A DNA stretch of 64,000 nucleotides from JACCZX01 sp963801035 (lineage in GTDB: Bacteria > Pseudomonadota > Gammaproteobacteria > Burkholderiales > Burkholderiaceae_F), in the NCBI GenBank assembly GCA_963801035.1, contig CAWDDF010000003.1, positions 124,001-188,000 of the forward strand. The letters are read 5' to 3'. Both the position numbers and the translations under genes were made by a program. The number at the start of each line of letters is the position of its first letter. Position 1 is the first letter of the stretch. This document shows, one piece after another, positions 24,342 to 34,016 of this stretch. A model generated the notes under the pieces. That model was not told the DNA's origin. It worked only from the letters and a program-made list of their open reading frames with translations, and did not search any database.

Positions 24342-26639
24342 TCAGGTGATTGCTCCTGTTCCATTCGCAGGTGGCTGCACGCTCTGACTTACACAATCAA
24401 GAAAGTACGCTCCCGCCTCGTTCTTCGCCAGCCCGTGAATATCGGTCCCGAAACCGGGATAGCGCGCATTCAGATCGCGCGCGAACTGCAGGTAGCGGAC
24501 TATCGTCGCATTGATTCGCTCGCCGGGAATCAGCAGCGGGATACCTGGCGGATACGGTGTCAACAACACGGCCGTTACACGGCCTTCGAGGTCATCGATC
24601 GGAACGCGATCGATCGCGCTATGCGCCATCTGCGCGTACGCATCGGTCGGCTTCATTACCGGTTCCATTTCCGATAGATACATCTCGGTGGTCAGGCGCG
24701 CGATGTCGCTTTGACGGTAGATCTGGTGCACAGAATCGCAGAGTTGACGCAGCCCCATTTTTTCGTACTGCGGGAATCCCTTTAAAAATTCCGGCATCAC
24801 GCGCCACAGCGGCTGGTTCTTGTCGTAATCGTCCTTGAACTGTTGCAGTTCGGTAACCATCGTGTTCCAGCGGCCCTTGGTAATGCCGATCGTGAACATG
24901 ATGAAGAACGAGTACAGCCCGGTCTTCTCGACGATGATTCCATGCTCTGCCAGGTAACGCGTCACAACCGCAGCTGGAATTCCGGGATCGACGAAAGACC
25001 CGTCGAGGTTCAGTCCCGGTGTAATCACCGTTGCCTTGATCGGATCGAGCATGTTGAAGCCCGCGGCAACGTCGCCGAAGCCGTGCCAGTCGTCGCCGGA
25101 TTTGAGAATCCAGTCGTCGCGCGTACCGATTCCCTCGGCGGGCAGCTTCTTGGGGCCCCAAACCTTGAACCACCATGAGTCTCCGTACTCGTCATCGACT
25201 TTGCGCATCGCGCGTCGAAAATCGAGCGCTTCGGAGATCGACTCTTCGACCAGCGCGGTGCCCCCGGGCGGTTCCATCATCGCGGCGGCGACATCGCAGG
25301 ACGCAATGATGGCGTACTGCGGCGACGTCGACGTGTGCATCAGAAACGCTTCATTGAACATGAAGCGATCCAGCGTTTCGCTCTGCGAATTACGGATCAG
25401 GATCTGTGACGCCTGTGACAGGCCCGCAAGCATCTTGTGCGTCGATTGCGTGGAGAACACCATCGACTCCCGATTGCGACGCCGTTCGATTTCCAATCCG
25501 CCGATCGCGTGCATGTCGCGGTAAAACGCGTGAAACGCCGCGTGCGGCAGCCAGGCCTCATCGAAGTGCAGAGTGTCGATCTTGCCGTCTAGCTGTTCGT
25601 TGATCGTCTCGACGTTGTAGACGATGCCGTCGTAGGTGCTTTGCGTAAGCGTCAATACTCTCGGCTTCGCCCTGCCATTTTCAATTTTTCCATTTTTCAA
25701 CAGCGGGTGCCGCGCTATTTTTTGCGCAATCGACTTCCACTTGAATTCCTTCAGCGGGATCGGGCCGATGATTCCGAAGTGATTGCGTGTCGGCATTAAA
25801 AAGACCGGAATCGCGCCGGTCATCGTGATCGCATGCAGCACCGACTTATGGCAATTGCGATCGACGACGACCACGTCGTTAGGCGCAACCACGTAGTGCC
25901 AGACGATCTTGTTCGACGTCGACGTTCCGTTGGTAACGAAAAATAGGTGGTCGGCGCCGAAGATGCGCGCAGCATTACGTTCGGACGCGGCCACCGGACC
26001 GGTGTGATCGAGCAGTTGCCCAAGCTCGTCGACCGAGTTGCATACGTCGGCGCGCAGCATGTTCTCGCCAAAAAACTGATGGAACATGCGACCAACCGGG
26101 CTCTTCAAAAACGCGACGCCACCCGAATGTCCCGGGCAATGCCACGAATACGATCCATCCTGCGCGTAGTGCGTCAGCGCACGAAAAAACGGCGGCGCCA
26201 GCGCTTCCAGATACACACGCGCCTCGCGGATGATGTAACGCGCGACAAATTCGGGCGTGTCCTCGAACATGTGAATGAAGCCATGCAGCTCGCGCAGCAG
26301 GTCATTCGGCATGTAGTGCGTGGTGCGCGTTTCGCCGTATAAGAAGATTGGGATATCCGCATTTCTCCTTCGAATTTCGCGCACGAACGCGGCGAGCTTC
26401 GCGATCGTCTCCTCGTTTGCGTGCCCTTCGGCAAGTTCCTCGTCGTCAACCGACAAGATGAACGCCGACGCGTGGCTTTGCTGCTGCGCAAAGCTCGACA
26501 CGTCGGAAAACGTCGTGACCCCCAGAATCTCGACCCCTTCGGCCTCGATCGCTTTGGCGAGCGCGCGAATGCCAAGACCACTGGCGTTCTCGGAACGGAA
26601 GTCCTCGTCGATGATGACGATCGGAAAGCGAAAACGCAT
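24342..26639 (-). CDS. Orn/Lys/Arg decarboxylase class I
   Basis: PLP-dependent amino acid decarboxylase of 765 residues, the size of the inducible arginine, lysine and ornithine decarboxylases. An N-terminal response-regulator-like wing (IVIIDEDFRSENASGLGIRAL) is followed by the core with YSWHCPGHSGGVAFLKS, the PLP aspartate in DTLHFDEAW and the Schiff-base lysine Lys402 in STQSTHKMLAG. The products would be cadaverine, putrescine or agmatine for polyamine supply or acid resistance. I cannot fix the substrate. No antiporter gene is adjacent, which argues against a dedicated acid-resistance operon. It diverges from the FecR-like gene. Confidence 0.92.
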   Translation of the reverse strand: MRFRFPIVIIDEDFRSENASGLGIRALAKAIEAEGVEILGVTTFSDVSSFAQQQSHASAFILSVDDEELAEGHANEETIAKLAAFVREIRRRNADIPIFLYGETRTTHYMPNDLLRELHGFIHMFEDTPEFVARYIIREARVYLEALAPPFFRALTHYAQDGSYSWHCPGHSGGVAFLKSPVGRMFHQFFGENMLRADVCNSVDELGQLLDHTGPVAASERNAARIFGADHLFFVTNGTSTSNKIVWHYVVAPNDVVVVDRNCHKSVLHAITMTGAIPVFLMPTRNHFGIIGPIPLKEFKWKSIAQKIARHPLLKNGKIENGRAKPRVLTLTQSTYDGIVYNVETINEQLDGKIDTLHFDEAWLPHAAFHAFYRDMHAIGGLEIERRRNRESMVFSTQSTHKMLAGLSQASQILIRNSQSETLDRFMFNEAFLMHTSTSPQYAIIASCDVAAAMMEPPGGTALVEESISEALDFRRAMRKVDDEYGDSWWFKVWGPKKLPAEGIGTRDDWILKSGDDWHGFGDVAAGFNMLDPIKATVITPGLNLDGSFVDPGIPAAVVTRYLAEHGIIVEKTGLYSFFIMFTIGITKGRWNTMVTELQQFKDDYDKNQPLWRVMPEFLKGFPQYEKMGLRQLCDSVHQIYRQSDIARLTTEMYLSEMEPVMKPTDAYAQMAHSAIDRVPIDDLEGRVTAVLLTPYPPGIPLLIPGERINATIVRYLQFARDLNARYPGFGTDIHGLAKNEAGAYFLDCVSQSVQPPANGTGAIT

Positions 26640-26852
26640 GGGCGGAGGCGGTTATGCCGCGGACGGAGGACCGCGGATTATCCGCGCATGCTTGATTCGG
26701 CAGCAAGCGGCGCGATTTGGCCTCGTTTACTGGCACTTGGGAGCCACGGTTACATGGTGTTACAGCAGTTGCAGCGCGTCGGGGTTACGGTGCGTCAACA
26801 GTGCGAACCTTTGGTCGTTAAGTGACTCACAAAGGCATTCGCCGGAGATCGT

Positions 26853-28859
26853 ATGCAACGTCTTGTAATGTTGTTCGTGGCCATGTTCGTGGGATGCGCG
26901 GCAGCCGTCGCGCAGCCAGAGTCGAACGACAGCCCGCCGCTGATCGCCGGTCGCGTTTCGCTGGCCGAGGGTGACGCGCAAATCTGGCGCGCCGAGGAAG
27001 ACGCGGACGGCAGCTGGGACGTCGCACAGATCAACGACGTGGTCACCATCGGCACCGGTTTGTATACGGGCTCGAACGGCCGCACCGAATTCAGGGTCGG
27101 CCCCAACACCTACCGACTTTCATCGGCAAGCCGTGGCGGTTTTAACCAGCTCGACTACGGTGGCGCTGTGTTCAACCTTGAATATGGTTCGCTGAATGTC
27201 TCGCTGGCGCAGCCACAACCGGGCGAAGTATTTTCGGTAACCGTCGACGACACTCGCATCGACCTCGCGGCACCTGGACGCTATCGCATAGACGCCGCTG
27301 AAAACGGTGGTCAGGCTCGGTTCACGGTATTCAGCGGCCGGGGCAGTGTCGTGAACGGCTCTAACGCGATCAATGTCGCGAGCGGACAAGCTTTGGTCGT
27401 TGGCCCTGGCTTCTCGACTTTGAATTACGAACAGGCCTCGCCGACATCGTTCGATCAATGGGCAATCGCGCGAGACGAGCGCTATCGCGACGTTCAATCG
27501 ACGCGCTATGTGTCGACGAACATGACGGGCTACGAAGAGCTCGACTTCCACGGCGAGTGGATTCCGGATGCGAACTACGGCAACGTGTGGGTTCCACGCG
27601 TTGTTCCCACCGGCTGGGCGCCTTATCGGTATGGTCAGTGGCGGTGGGTCAGACCTTGGGGTTGGACATGGGTCGACCACGCACCCTGGGGATATGCGCC
27701 ATTTCACTATGGGCGGTGGGTAACGATCGGTAACCGTTGGTGCTGGTGGCCCGGCGGTCATCACGTGCGTCCCGTCTGGGCACCGGCGTTAGTGGGATTC
27801 GTAGGCGGCAGCAATCTCAGTGTGTCTGTCGGCTTTGGCGGGCCGGTTGTCGGCTGGTACCCGCTCGCTCCCTGGCATCACTATCGGCCGCACTATCGGC
27901 ACAACCCGAGGTACGTGACGATCATCAATCAGACGATCATCAACAATCCTCCACGCGGAGTTCCTCCGCATCGCAATCGTGAGGGTGCGACGATGGTGCC
28001 GGGGCCACGCTTTCGCGATCCTGTAATGAAGGTTGCGTTGCCCGTCAGAACGAATATTGCGGAGTTGCAAACGGTGGCGCCGCCGCCGAAGAACATTGCG
28101 CCGGTTCGCAAGGTCGTCGACGACAACACCATGGTCCGCAGGCCAAACCAGGTGCAGCCGTCGCCGCAAGCATCCGCGCCCGTGTCGGCGGGTCGTCCGG
28201 TTCCTGCGCCCTCGATGGCCCCTTCGCCGGCGCGCGCTGTGCCACCACCCACTCGTGTAGCACCGCCGATAGTCGCCGAGCCGATTCCAGATCGCGGTGT
28301 GAAGGCACAGCCGGCGTTGCCCGGTAACGATCCGGCGCCGCTTGCTCAGCCACCGAAGTTCAGTCGCGTTCCGCCGACGCAGGTACAAACTGCACCTGTG
28401 CCGCCGCGTGCCGAACCCGATATGGTTCGGCCGCAACCGCGCGCGCGCATGCCGCAGGAAAACCTTCCACAAGCTCAACAGAATCCGCGCGTGGCGCCTG
28501 CCGAACCGGCGCGGTTCCCGCCGGGTGCGCCACCGACAATCAGGCAGCCCAAAGCGCCGGCACCGGTTGCGCACACCGCGCCGCCCGCACCTCAGCCGGT
28601 TCAGCGGGTTGCGCCACCGAGCGCTCCCCCGACTCAGCGGGCCGCGCCTCCGAGCGCTCCGCCGATTCAGCGTGCCACGCCCGATGCTCCACCAGTTCAG
28701 CGGGTTGCGCCACCAAGTTCTCCCCCGGTTCAGCGTGCCGCGCCGGATGCGCCACAGGTTCAGCGCGCCGCGCCCGCCCCTGCCGCGCAACCCACGCCGC
28801 GTGCGGAGTCACGCCAGAGAGAGGCGGCGCGCGAGCTACCTCGTTCTAAACAGATGTAG
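26853..28859 (+). CDS. exported FecR/DUF6600-like protein with proline-rich tail
   Basis: A 668-residue secreted protein. The signal peptide (MQRLVMLFVAMFVGCAAAVAQ) is followed by a FecR-like beta domain (about 30-200: GRVSLAEGDAQIW, GTGLYTGSNGRTEFRVG). A Trp/Tyr/His-rich region comes next (about 220-345: EWIPDANYGNVWVPR, WGWTWVDHAPWGYAPFHYG), typical of DUF6600. From about residue 370 to the end it is Pro/Ala/Arg/Gln-rich, with a repeated unit of the type APPSAPPxQRAAP. GGAG precedes ATG 26853. Its function is unknown; the layout suggests a cell-surface or periplasmic scaffold. Confidence 0.82.
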   Translation: MQRLVMLFVAMFVGCAAAVAQPESNDSPPLIAGRVSLAEGDAQIWRAEEDADGSWDVAQINDVVTIGTGLYTGSNGRTEFRVGPNTYRLSSASRGGFNQLDYGGAVFNLEYGSLNVSLAQPQPGEVFSVTVDDTRIDLAAPGRYRIDAAENGGQARFTVFSGRGSVVNGSNAINVASGQALVVGPGFSTLNYEQASPTSFDQWAIARDERYRDVQSTRYVSTNMTGYEELDFHGEWIPDANYGNVWVPRVVPTGWAPYRYGQWRWVRPWGWTWVDHAPWGYAPFHYGRWVTIGNRWCWWPGGHHVRPVWAPALVGFVGGSNLSVSVGFGGPVVGWYPLAPWHHYRPHYRHNPRYVTIINQTIINNPPRGVPPHRNREGATMVPGPRFRDPVMKVALPVRTNIAELQTVAPPPKNIAPVRKVVDDNTMVRRPNQVQPSPQASAPVSAGRPVPAPSMAPSPARAVPPPTRVAPPIVAEPIPDRGVKAQPALPGNDPAPLAQPPKFSRVPPTQVQTAPVPPRAEPDMVRPQPRARMPQENLPQAQQNPRVAPAEPARFPPGAPPTIRQPKAPAPVAHTAPPAPQPVQRVAPPSAPPTQRAAPPSAPPIQRATPDAPPVQRVAPPSSPPVQRAAPDAPQVQRAAPAPAAQPTPRAESRQREAARELPRSKQM

Positions 28860-28876
28860 TAGCGCAGAAGCGCGCG

Positions 28877-29993
28877 CTATGTGCGCACGTGCAGGTCATC
28901 TGCTGTGAACGTCAGCGGCAGTGGCTCGATGATGACCTGCTTGGGACCCTTCACTACGTGGCCCGCAATCCACGCTTCGATTCCGTGGCTGCGCGCCGTC
29001 TCGACAGTCCGTTCGGCGTCCGCATCGCTCACAAACAGCGCAAAGCCCGCACCCATGTTCAGGTTGCCGTACGCCTCGCGGTCGTCTATCGCAGCGTGGC
29101 GCTGGATGAATTGCAGCACCGGAGGCACAGGCGGCAAGAACGTCGATGCGATAGGTCAACGCGGCGGGATGCCGCATCAGCTTGCGCCATCCGTGCCCGG
29201 TGATGTTGACGCAGTAGTGCGGAACGATGCCGGCAGCAGCGAGCGCCTCGGTAACCGGCGAATACAACAGCGTCGGCATCAGAAGCGCATCACCGAACAG
29301 CGTCCCGTCGTCGATTTTCGTCGCATAGCCATCGGGAAGACGCTCTGCAAGTTTGCGAGCCAGAGAAATTCCGTTGGCGTGAATTCCGCTCGATGCGAGC
29401 AGCACGATCGCATCGCCTGCTCGCAGCTGGTCTCCGAGCGTCAGGCGCGCCTTCGGCCGCACAATGCCGACGCACGATGCTGCCAGATCAATGCGCTGAT
29501 GCTCAACCACTCCGGCGAGCGCCGGAGTTTCGCCTCCGCCCCATGCGACGCCGCACGCGTCGCACGCCCGCTTCCAGCCGTCGACGAGGTCGCGTGCACG
29601 CTCTTCATCGGCGAACCAATCGCTGCCACCACTCGCCCAGTAGGCGTGCACCGAAATGGGCGTCGCTCCGACGGTGATGATGTCGTTGATCGCCATCGCC
29701 AGCGTGTCCTGTGCGATCTGGTCGTAGTACGTGCGGCGTGTGCCGTTAGTTTGCAGTGCGCGCATCGCGTCGGCGACCAAAGCCTTGGTGCCGAGACATT
29801 CGGTGATCGACGCCAGGTAGAAATCGCCACAGTCGACCACGTACGCGGACTCGCCGCGCGATGCGGCTACTTCGCTGAGTCCATGTGGCAGCAGATTGCG
29901 CGCGGTGTCCGCCGCAGCACGCTGGGCGAGCACCTTCAGGGGATCGATCTTGCCGTAATCGACGCCAGCGGTCTTGTAGTCGAGTTTTGCCAT
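28877..29993 (-). CDS. purM: divergent AIR synthase (PurM-like), frameshifted
   Basis: Member of the PurM/PurL fold, probably phosphoribosylformylglycinamidine cyclo-ligase. It starts at ATG 29993 (MAKLDYKTAGVDYGKIDP). Recognisable parts are DTLAMAINDIITVGATP, WGGGETPAL and SSGIHANGISLARKL. The usual ATP-site DGVGTKLK is replaced by ECLGTKALVAD, so this is not the standard betaproteobacterial PurM even though it sits beside hda, where purM normally lies. The frame breaks at YRIDVL: one extra A at 29136-29137 separates it from PPVPPVLQFIQRHAAI and the true C-terminus, which stops at 28877. Intact length would be about 371 residues. The exact reaction is inferred from fold and position. Confidence 0.75.
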
Positions 29994-30096
29994 CGTTGCG
30001 AACGGTAAACTGCGGCGCGCTCGATCGATCAACGCCGGCAGTTGGAGTGCGATTCTAGTTGCCGCACACCACTCAGTCGGTTTCTGCCATCTCATC

Positions 30097-30759
30097 GTGA
30101 GTTCTCCGCGCCAGCTAACGCTCGATCTGGTCAACCCGCCGAAGCCGTCGCTCGATAACTTCGTTGTGGGCCGGAACGCGGAAGCCGTCGCGGCACTACG
30201 GGCAGTCGCCGGTGGCGGCGGCGAACAGTTCGTTTACCTATGGGGAGACATCGGCGCTGGTCGCTCCCACTTGCTGAGCGCGCTTGGTCCAAATGCATCT
30301 CCAGCAGAAGTTCCGGTATGGAGCGCGAATCGGCGCATATACACCGTCGACGACGTCGAAGGCTTGCATGAGTCGCAGCAACAACGACTGTTTGTGCTGT
30401 TAAACGAAATCCGCGGCGCCGGCACCGCGCGCTTCGTGGCCGTCGGTAACGCAGCGCCGATGCACCTGGAGCTGCGCGACGACGTTCGAACTCGACTGGC
30501 ATGGGGCCTGGTGTACCAGGTGCATGCGTTGAGCGATGAGGAGAAAGCACACGCGCTGTCGGCACACGCGGTGTCGCGTGGCCTGAGATTGCCCGACGAG
30601 GTCATCGATTATTTATTGACTCACATGCCGCGCGATATGCGAACGCTGGTCGCCGTGGTCGACGCCCTCGATACCTACGCGTTATCGGTCAAAAAACCTC
30701 TGACCGTGCCGCTCGTGCGTCACTGGGCCGAAGATACAGCCCAAAGGACGGCGCCGTAA
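30097..30759 (+). CDS. hda: DnaA-inactivator Hda homologue
   Basis: A 220-residue AAA+ protein of the DnaA/Hda family. The N-terminus begins with QLTLDLVNP, matching the sliding-clamp binding motif by which Hda docks on DnaN. The P-loop is WGDIGAGRSHLL and the lid region includes LPDEVIDYLLTHMPRDMRTL. With the clamp it stimulates ATP hydrolysis by DnaA and prevents re-initiation. The Walker A lysine is replaced by Arg (GAGRSH), a common feature of betaproteobacterial Hda-like proteins. Start GTG 30097. It diverges from the purM-like gene. Confidence 0.88.
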   Translation: MSSPRQLTLDLVNPPKPSLDNFVVGRNAEAVAALRAVAGGGGEQFVYLWGDIGAGRSHLLSALGPNASPAEVPVWSANRRIYTVDDVEGLHESQQQRLFVLLNEIRGAGTARFVAVGNAAPMHLELRDDVRTRLAWGLVYQVHALSDEEKAHALSAHAVSRGLRLPDEVIDYLLTHMPRDMRTLVAVVDALDTYALSVKKPLTVPLVRHWAEDTAQRTAP

Positions 30760-30791
30760 GATTCGTCGATGCGTGCGCCGCCATTGCCCTA

Positions 30792-31478
30792 GTGCGACTA
30801 GCCCTTTTCGATCTTGACCATACGTTGCTGCCAATCGACAGCGCAGATACCTGGTCGCATTTCGTGGTCAACAAAGGGGGCCTCGATCCGGTGGCGTACG
30901 GCGAACGCATTGAAGAGTTCGCGCAAACCTATCGGGCGGGAACGTTCGATATCGAAGGCTACGTCCGCTTTCAGATGGAGCTGCTCGCGCTGTTTCCGCG
31001 GGCGCTACTCGACTCCTGGCATCTCCAATTCATGGAGCAGCATGTGCGTCCGCATGTTCGCAGCGAAGCCTTGGCACTGGTCGATTCGCATCGCAGGCGC
31101 GGCGACGAGCTCGCACTGGTAACCGGCACCAATGCCTATGTGGTCACGCCGATCGCACGTGAATTCGGCATCGAGCATGTGCTCGCGGTGCAGCCCGAAA
31201 CCCGTTGCGGCGAATTTACCGGCGGTTATGTCGGGACGCATACCTATCAGCACGGCAAAGTGCGCAAGGTCGGCGAATGGCTCGCAGCGCGAGACAGGAC
31301 GTGGGACGACACCATCACAATCTGCTACGGAGATTCGATCAACGACTTGCCACTGCTGGAGCGCGCGACGCACCCTGTTGTCACCAATGGAGATTCGCGC
31401 CTGATCGCGATTGCGCATGAACGCGGCTGGCAAACCTTGCAGCTGTTTGAACCGACGCACATGACCGGAGCAGCATGA
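30792..31478 (+). CDS. HAD-IB family phosphatase (SerB-like)
   Basis: A 228-residue haloacid dehalogenase-type hydrolase. Motif I is FDLDHTLL with the nucleophile aspartate, motif II is VTGTN, and motif IV is GDSINDLPLL. The pattern matches the HAD-IB group, which holds phosphoserine phosphatase and related enzymes. In betaproteobacteria such a gene commonly lies between hda and pcnB, as here. The physiological substrate is not known. Start GTG 30792; its end overlaps pcnB by four bases (ATGA). Confidence 0.87.
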   Translation: MRLALFDLDHTLLPIDSADTWSHFVVNKGGLDPVAYGERIEEFAQTYRAGTFDIEGYVRFQMELLALFPRALLDSWHLQFMEQHVRPHVRSEALALVDSHRRRGDELALVTGTNAYVVTPIAREFGIEHVLAVQPETRCGEFTGGYVGTHTYQHGKVRKVGEWLAARDRTWDDTITICYGDSINDLPLLERATHPVVTNGDSRLIAIAHERGWQTLQLFEPTHMTGAA

Positions 31479-32839
31479 TCAAGCGCGTCATTCAGAAGGT
31501 CCAGACATTGTTCAAGCGCAAGCCGAAGCGCAGCGGCCGCGAGCCGAAGCGCATTCCGGCGAGCGAACACAAGATCAATAGCGCGCTCGTGTCACGTTCG
31601 GCGCTGCGTGTCTGCGAAACGCTGCAAAAGGCGGGGCACCGCGCCTATATCGTCGGCGGCGCGGTGCGAGACCTCTTGCTCGACATCGCACCGAAGGACT
31701 TCGACATCGCCACCGATGCCACGCCCGAGCAAATCAAGTCTCACTTTCGGCGCGCTTTCATCATTGGGCGGCGTTTCAAGCTGGTGCACGTGATGTTTGG
31801 CCAGGAAACGATCGAGGTGTCGACGTTTCGCGCACTGGTCAACGCAGACCGCCTGATCGACGAGCACGGTCGTGTACTGGCCGACAACCTGTATGGCGAA
31901 CAGAACGAGGATTCAGCGCGCCGCGATTTCACGATCAACGCGCTCTATTACGACCCGACGACGGGCGAAGTACTCGACTATCACGACGGCGTAAAGGACC
32001 TGCGGGCGCGACGCCTGCGCATGATCGGCGATCCTGCCGAGCGCTATCGAGAAGACCCGGTCCGCATGCTGCGCGCGGTGCGGTTTGCCGCCAAGCTCGG
32101 CTTTGCAATCGACGAGGCTACGCGCGAGCCGATTCACCGCATGGCCGAGTTGATAGAAAACGTCCCCGCCGCGCGACTGTTCGATGAAATGCTGAAGCTG
32201 CTGACCAGCGGCCATTCGGTGGCGTGCATCACCCGATTGCGCGCCGAAGGGCTTCATCACGGACTACTGCCGTTGCTGGACGTCATTCTCGAGCAACCGG
32301 CCGGCGAGCGATTCGTAATGCTCGCTTTGTCGCGCACCGATGAACGCGTGCGCGCGGGTAAGAGGATCTCACCCGGCTTCCTGTTCGCCACCCTGCTGTG
32401 GAACGATGTGCTTGCGAAATGGAACGCACGACTGGCACGCAACGAACATCGCATTCCTGCTTTGAATGTCGCTATCGATGAAACGATCGATGCGCAGACC
32501 GAGAAACTGGCGATCCAGCGCCGATTCGTTTCCGACATGCGCGAGATCTGGGGTTTGCAGCCGCGCTTCGAGCGTCGGACCGGGCGGTCGCCTTTCCGGC
32601 TGGTCGAGCACCTGCGATTTCGCGCCGGTTATGATTTCCTGCTTTTGCGTGCGGCCGCCGATGAGATTCCTGTAGCGCTGGGTGACTGGTGGACTCGCTT
32701 TTTACAGGCCAGCCCGGACGAGCGCGAGCAGTTGGTGGTCGAAGCCGCACGGGAGAGCGGGCAGACATCGACGGCGGGAAATCGACGGCGCCGCCGACGG
32801 CGAGGCCGCAATGAGGGCGACGCAGCGAACGTTGTTTAA
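31475..32839 (+). CDS. pcnB: poly(A) polymerase
   Basis: RNA 3' polyadenylating enzyme of the class II nucleotidyltransferase family, 454 residues. The basic N-terminus (KRKPKRSGREPKR) precedes YIVGGAVRDLLLD and the catalytic aspartates in PKDFDIATDATPEQIK. The tRNA-nucleotidyltransferase-like RNA-binding half follows, with RRDFTINALYYDP and EDPVRMLRAVRFAAKLGF. The C-terminus is Arg-rich (RRRRRRGRNEG), expected for RNA binding. It starts inside the HAD gene, so the two are coupled. Confidence 0.94.
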   Translation: MIKRVIQKVQTLFKRKPKRSGREPKRIPASEHKINSALVSRSALRVCETLQKAGHRAYIVGGAVRDLLLDIAPKDFDIATDATPEQIKSHFRRAFIIGRRFKLVHVMFGQETIEVSTFRALVNADRLIDEHGRVLADNLYGEQNEDSARRDFTINALYYDPTTGEVLDYHDGVKDLRARRLRMIGDPAERYREDPVRMLRAVRFAAKLGFAIDEATREPIHRMAELIENVPAARLFDEMLKLLTSGHSVACITRLRAEGLHHGLLPLLDVILEQPAGERFVMLALSRTDERVRAGKRISPGFLFATLLWNDVLAKWNARLARNEHRIPALNVAIDETIDAQTEKLAIQRRFVSDMREIWGLQPRFERRTGRSPFRLVEHLRFRAGYDFLLLRAAADEIPVALGDWWTRFLQASPDEREQLVVEAARESGQTSTAGNRRRRRRRGRNEGDAANVV

Positions 32840-32847
32840 AGGTCTGA

Positions 32848-33354
32848 GTGAAACGAACCGCATACATCGGGCTGGGCGCCAATCAGGGTGAGGTGGTCGA
32901 ATCGCTGAAGGCGGCGTTCGACTCGCTGCGCTCGCTCGAACAGTCCGAGCTGCAGGCGGTTTCCCCTTTTTATAAGTCGGCGCCGATCGATGCGCCTGGA
33001 CCCGACTTCGTCAATGCAGTGGCGAAGCTCGAAACGGCGCTCGAGCCATACGGGCTCCTGCTGCATCTGCTCGATATCGAATTGATGCTTGGCCGCAAGC
33101 GCCGCGGGCAGGGACAGAAAAAGAACACGCCGCGCAACGTCGACCTGGATCTGCTGCTGCTCGGCGACATGATCATTCAAAGCACGCCGCTGACACTGCC
33201 TCATCCCCGGCTGCATCAACGCGCATTCGTACTCAAACCCTTGCTCGATCTGGCTCCCGATCTTCGGATTCCCGGCCAGGGAGCAGCCAGCGATTTTCTG
33301 AAGTCCCTATCCGATCAACGTGTCGAGTTGCTTGAAGAGCCCGCCGAGCAGTAG
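32848..33354 (+). CDS. folK: HPPK, 6-hydroxymethyl-dihydropterin pyrophosphokinase
   Basis: Folate biosynthesis enzyme that pyrophosphorylates 6-hydroxymethyl-7,8-dihydropterin, 168 residues. N-terminal YIGLGANQGEVVESLKAA and the family signature RNVDLDLLLLGDMII, with its metal-binding Asp pair, are present, then LTLPHPRLHQRAFVLKPL. It starts at GTG 32848, eight bases after pcnB. The next gene starts one base after its stop. Confidence 0.95.
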   Translation: MKRTAYIGLGANQGEVVESLKAAFDSLRSLEQSELQAVSPFYKSAPIDAPGPDFVNAVAKLETALEPYGLLLHLLDIELMLGRKRRGQGQKKNTPRNVDLDLLLLGDMIIQSTPLTLPHPRLHQRAFVLKPLLDLAPDLRIPGQGAASDFLKSLSDQRVELLEEPAEQ

Positions 33355-33355
33355 C

Positions 33356-34000
33356 GTGACTCTCGCCAGCAGGTATCGTTACGTGGTGGTAGAAGGCCCG
33401 ATTGGTGCCGGCAAGACTTCGCTCGCAACCAAGCTTGCACAACAATTTGCGGCGCACGCGTTGCTCGAGCAACCTGAGTCGAATCCTTTTCTGGAGCGGT
33501 TTTATCGCAACCAGGCGAGATACGCGCTGCCGACGCAGCTGTTCTTTCTGTTTCAGCGCGTGCAGCAACTCGGCGACATTACTCAGCTCGATTTATTTCG
33601 CTCATCGGTCGTCGCCGACTTTCTGCTCGAAAAGGACCCGCTGTTTGCACGACTGACTTTGGCTGACGACGAACTCAAGCTGTACGAGCAGATTTTTTCG
33701 CAACTCAAACCGCAAGCCACTCTGCCCGACCTGGTCATCTATCTGCAGGCACCGCCCGACGTACTGGTGGAGCGTGTGCTTCGGCGCGGCAACCCGATCG
33801 AATCCGGCATTTCGGAGACTTATCTACGTGCATTGTCCGATAGCTACACGCGCTTTTTTCATCGGTATGACGATGCACCGGTGCTGATCGTCAATACCGA
33901 ACATTTGAATCCGATCGAGCGCGCCGAAGACTTCGAGCTGCTGTTGTCACGCGTCGACAGGATGCGTGGACGTCGCGAGTACTTCAACCTGGCGGCATGA
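33356..34000 (+). CDS. deoxynucleoside kinase (deoxyadenosine/deoxyguanosine kinase family)
   Basis: P-loop kinase of about 214 residues that phosphorylates deoxynucleosides for salvage. It contains VVVEGPIGAGKTSLATKLA (Walker A), then RYALPTQLFFLFQR and the DLVIYLQAPPDVLVERVLRRG stretch with the ERS/LID-type arginines. The start is put at GTG 33356, directly after the folK stop; an in-frame GTG at 33320 would overlap folK by 35 bases. A dNK gene between folK and panB is a known betaproteobacterial arrangement. Confidence 0.9.
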   Translation: MTLASRYRYVVVEGPIGAGKTSLATKLAQQFAAHALLEQPESNPFLERFYRNQARYALPTQLFFLFQRVQQLGDITQLDLFRSSVVADFLLEKDPLFARLTLADDELKLYEQIFSQLKPQATLPDLVIYLQAPPDVLVERVLRRGNPIESGISETYLRALSDSYTRFFHRYDDAPVLIVNTEHLNPIERAEDFELLLSRVDRMRGRREYFNLAA

Positions 34001-34016
34001 GCGTGGGGGCCTCCGC

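Noticed and set aside
26688..26825. A 45-codon plus-strand frame between the decarboxylase and the FecR-like gene
   Set aside because: It has no ribosome site and no recognisable protein features; it could be leader sequence but I cannot support it as a gene.
28580..28800. Possible CRISPR-like repeats
   Set aside because: The near-repeats are imperfect, in frame, and encode the Pro/Gln tail; there are no regular spacers.
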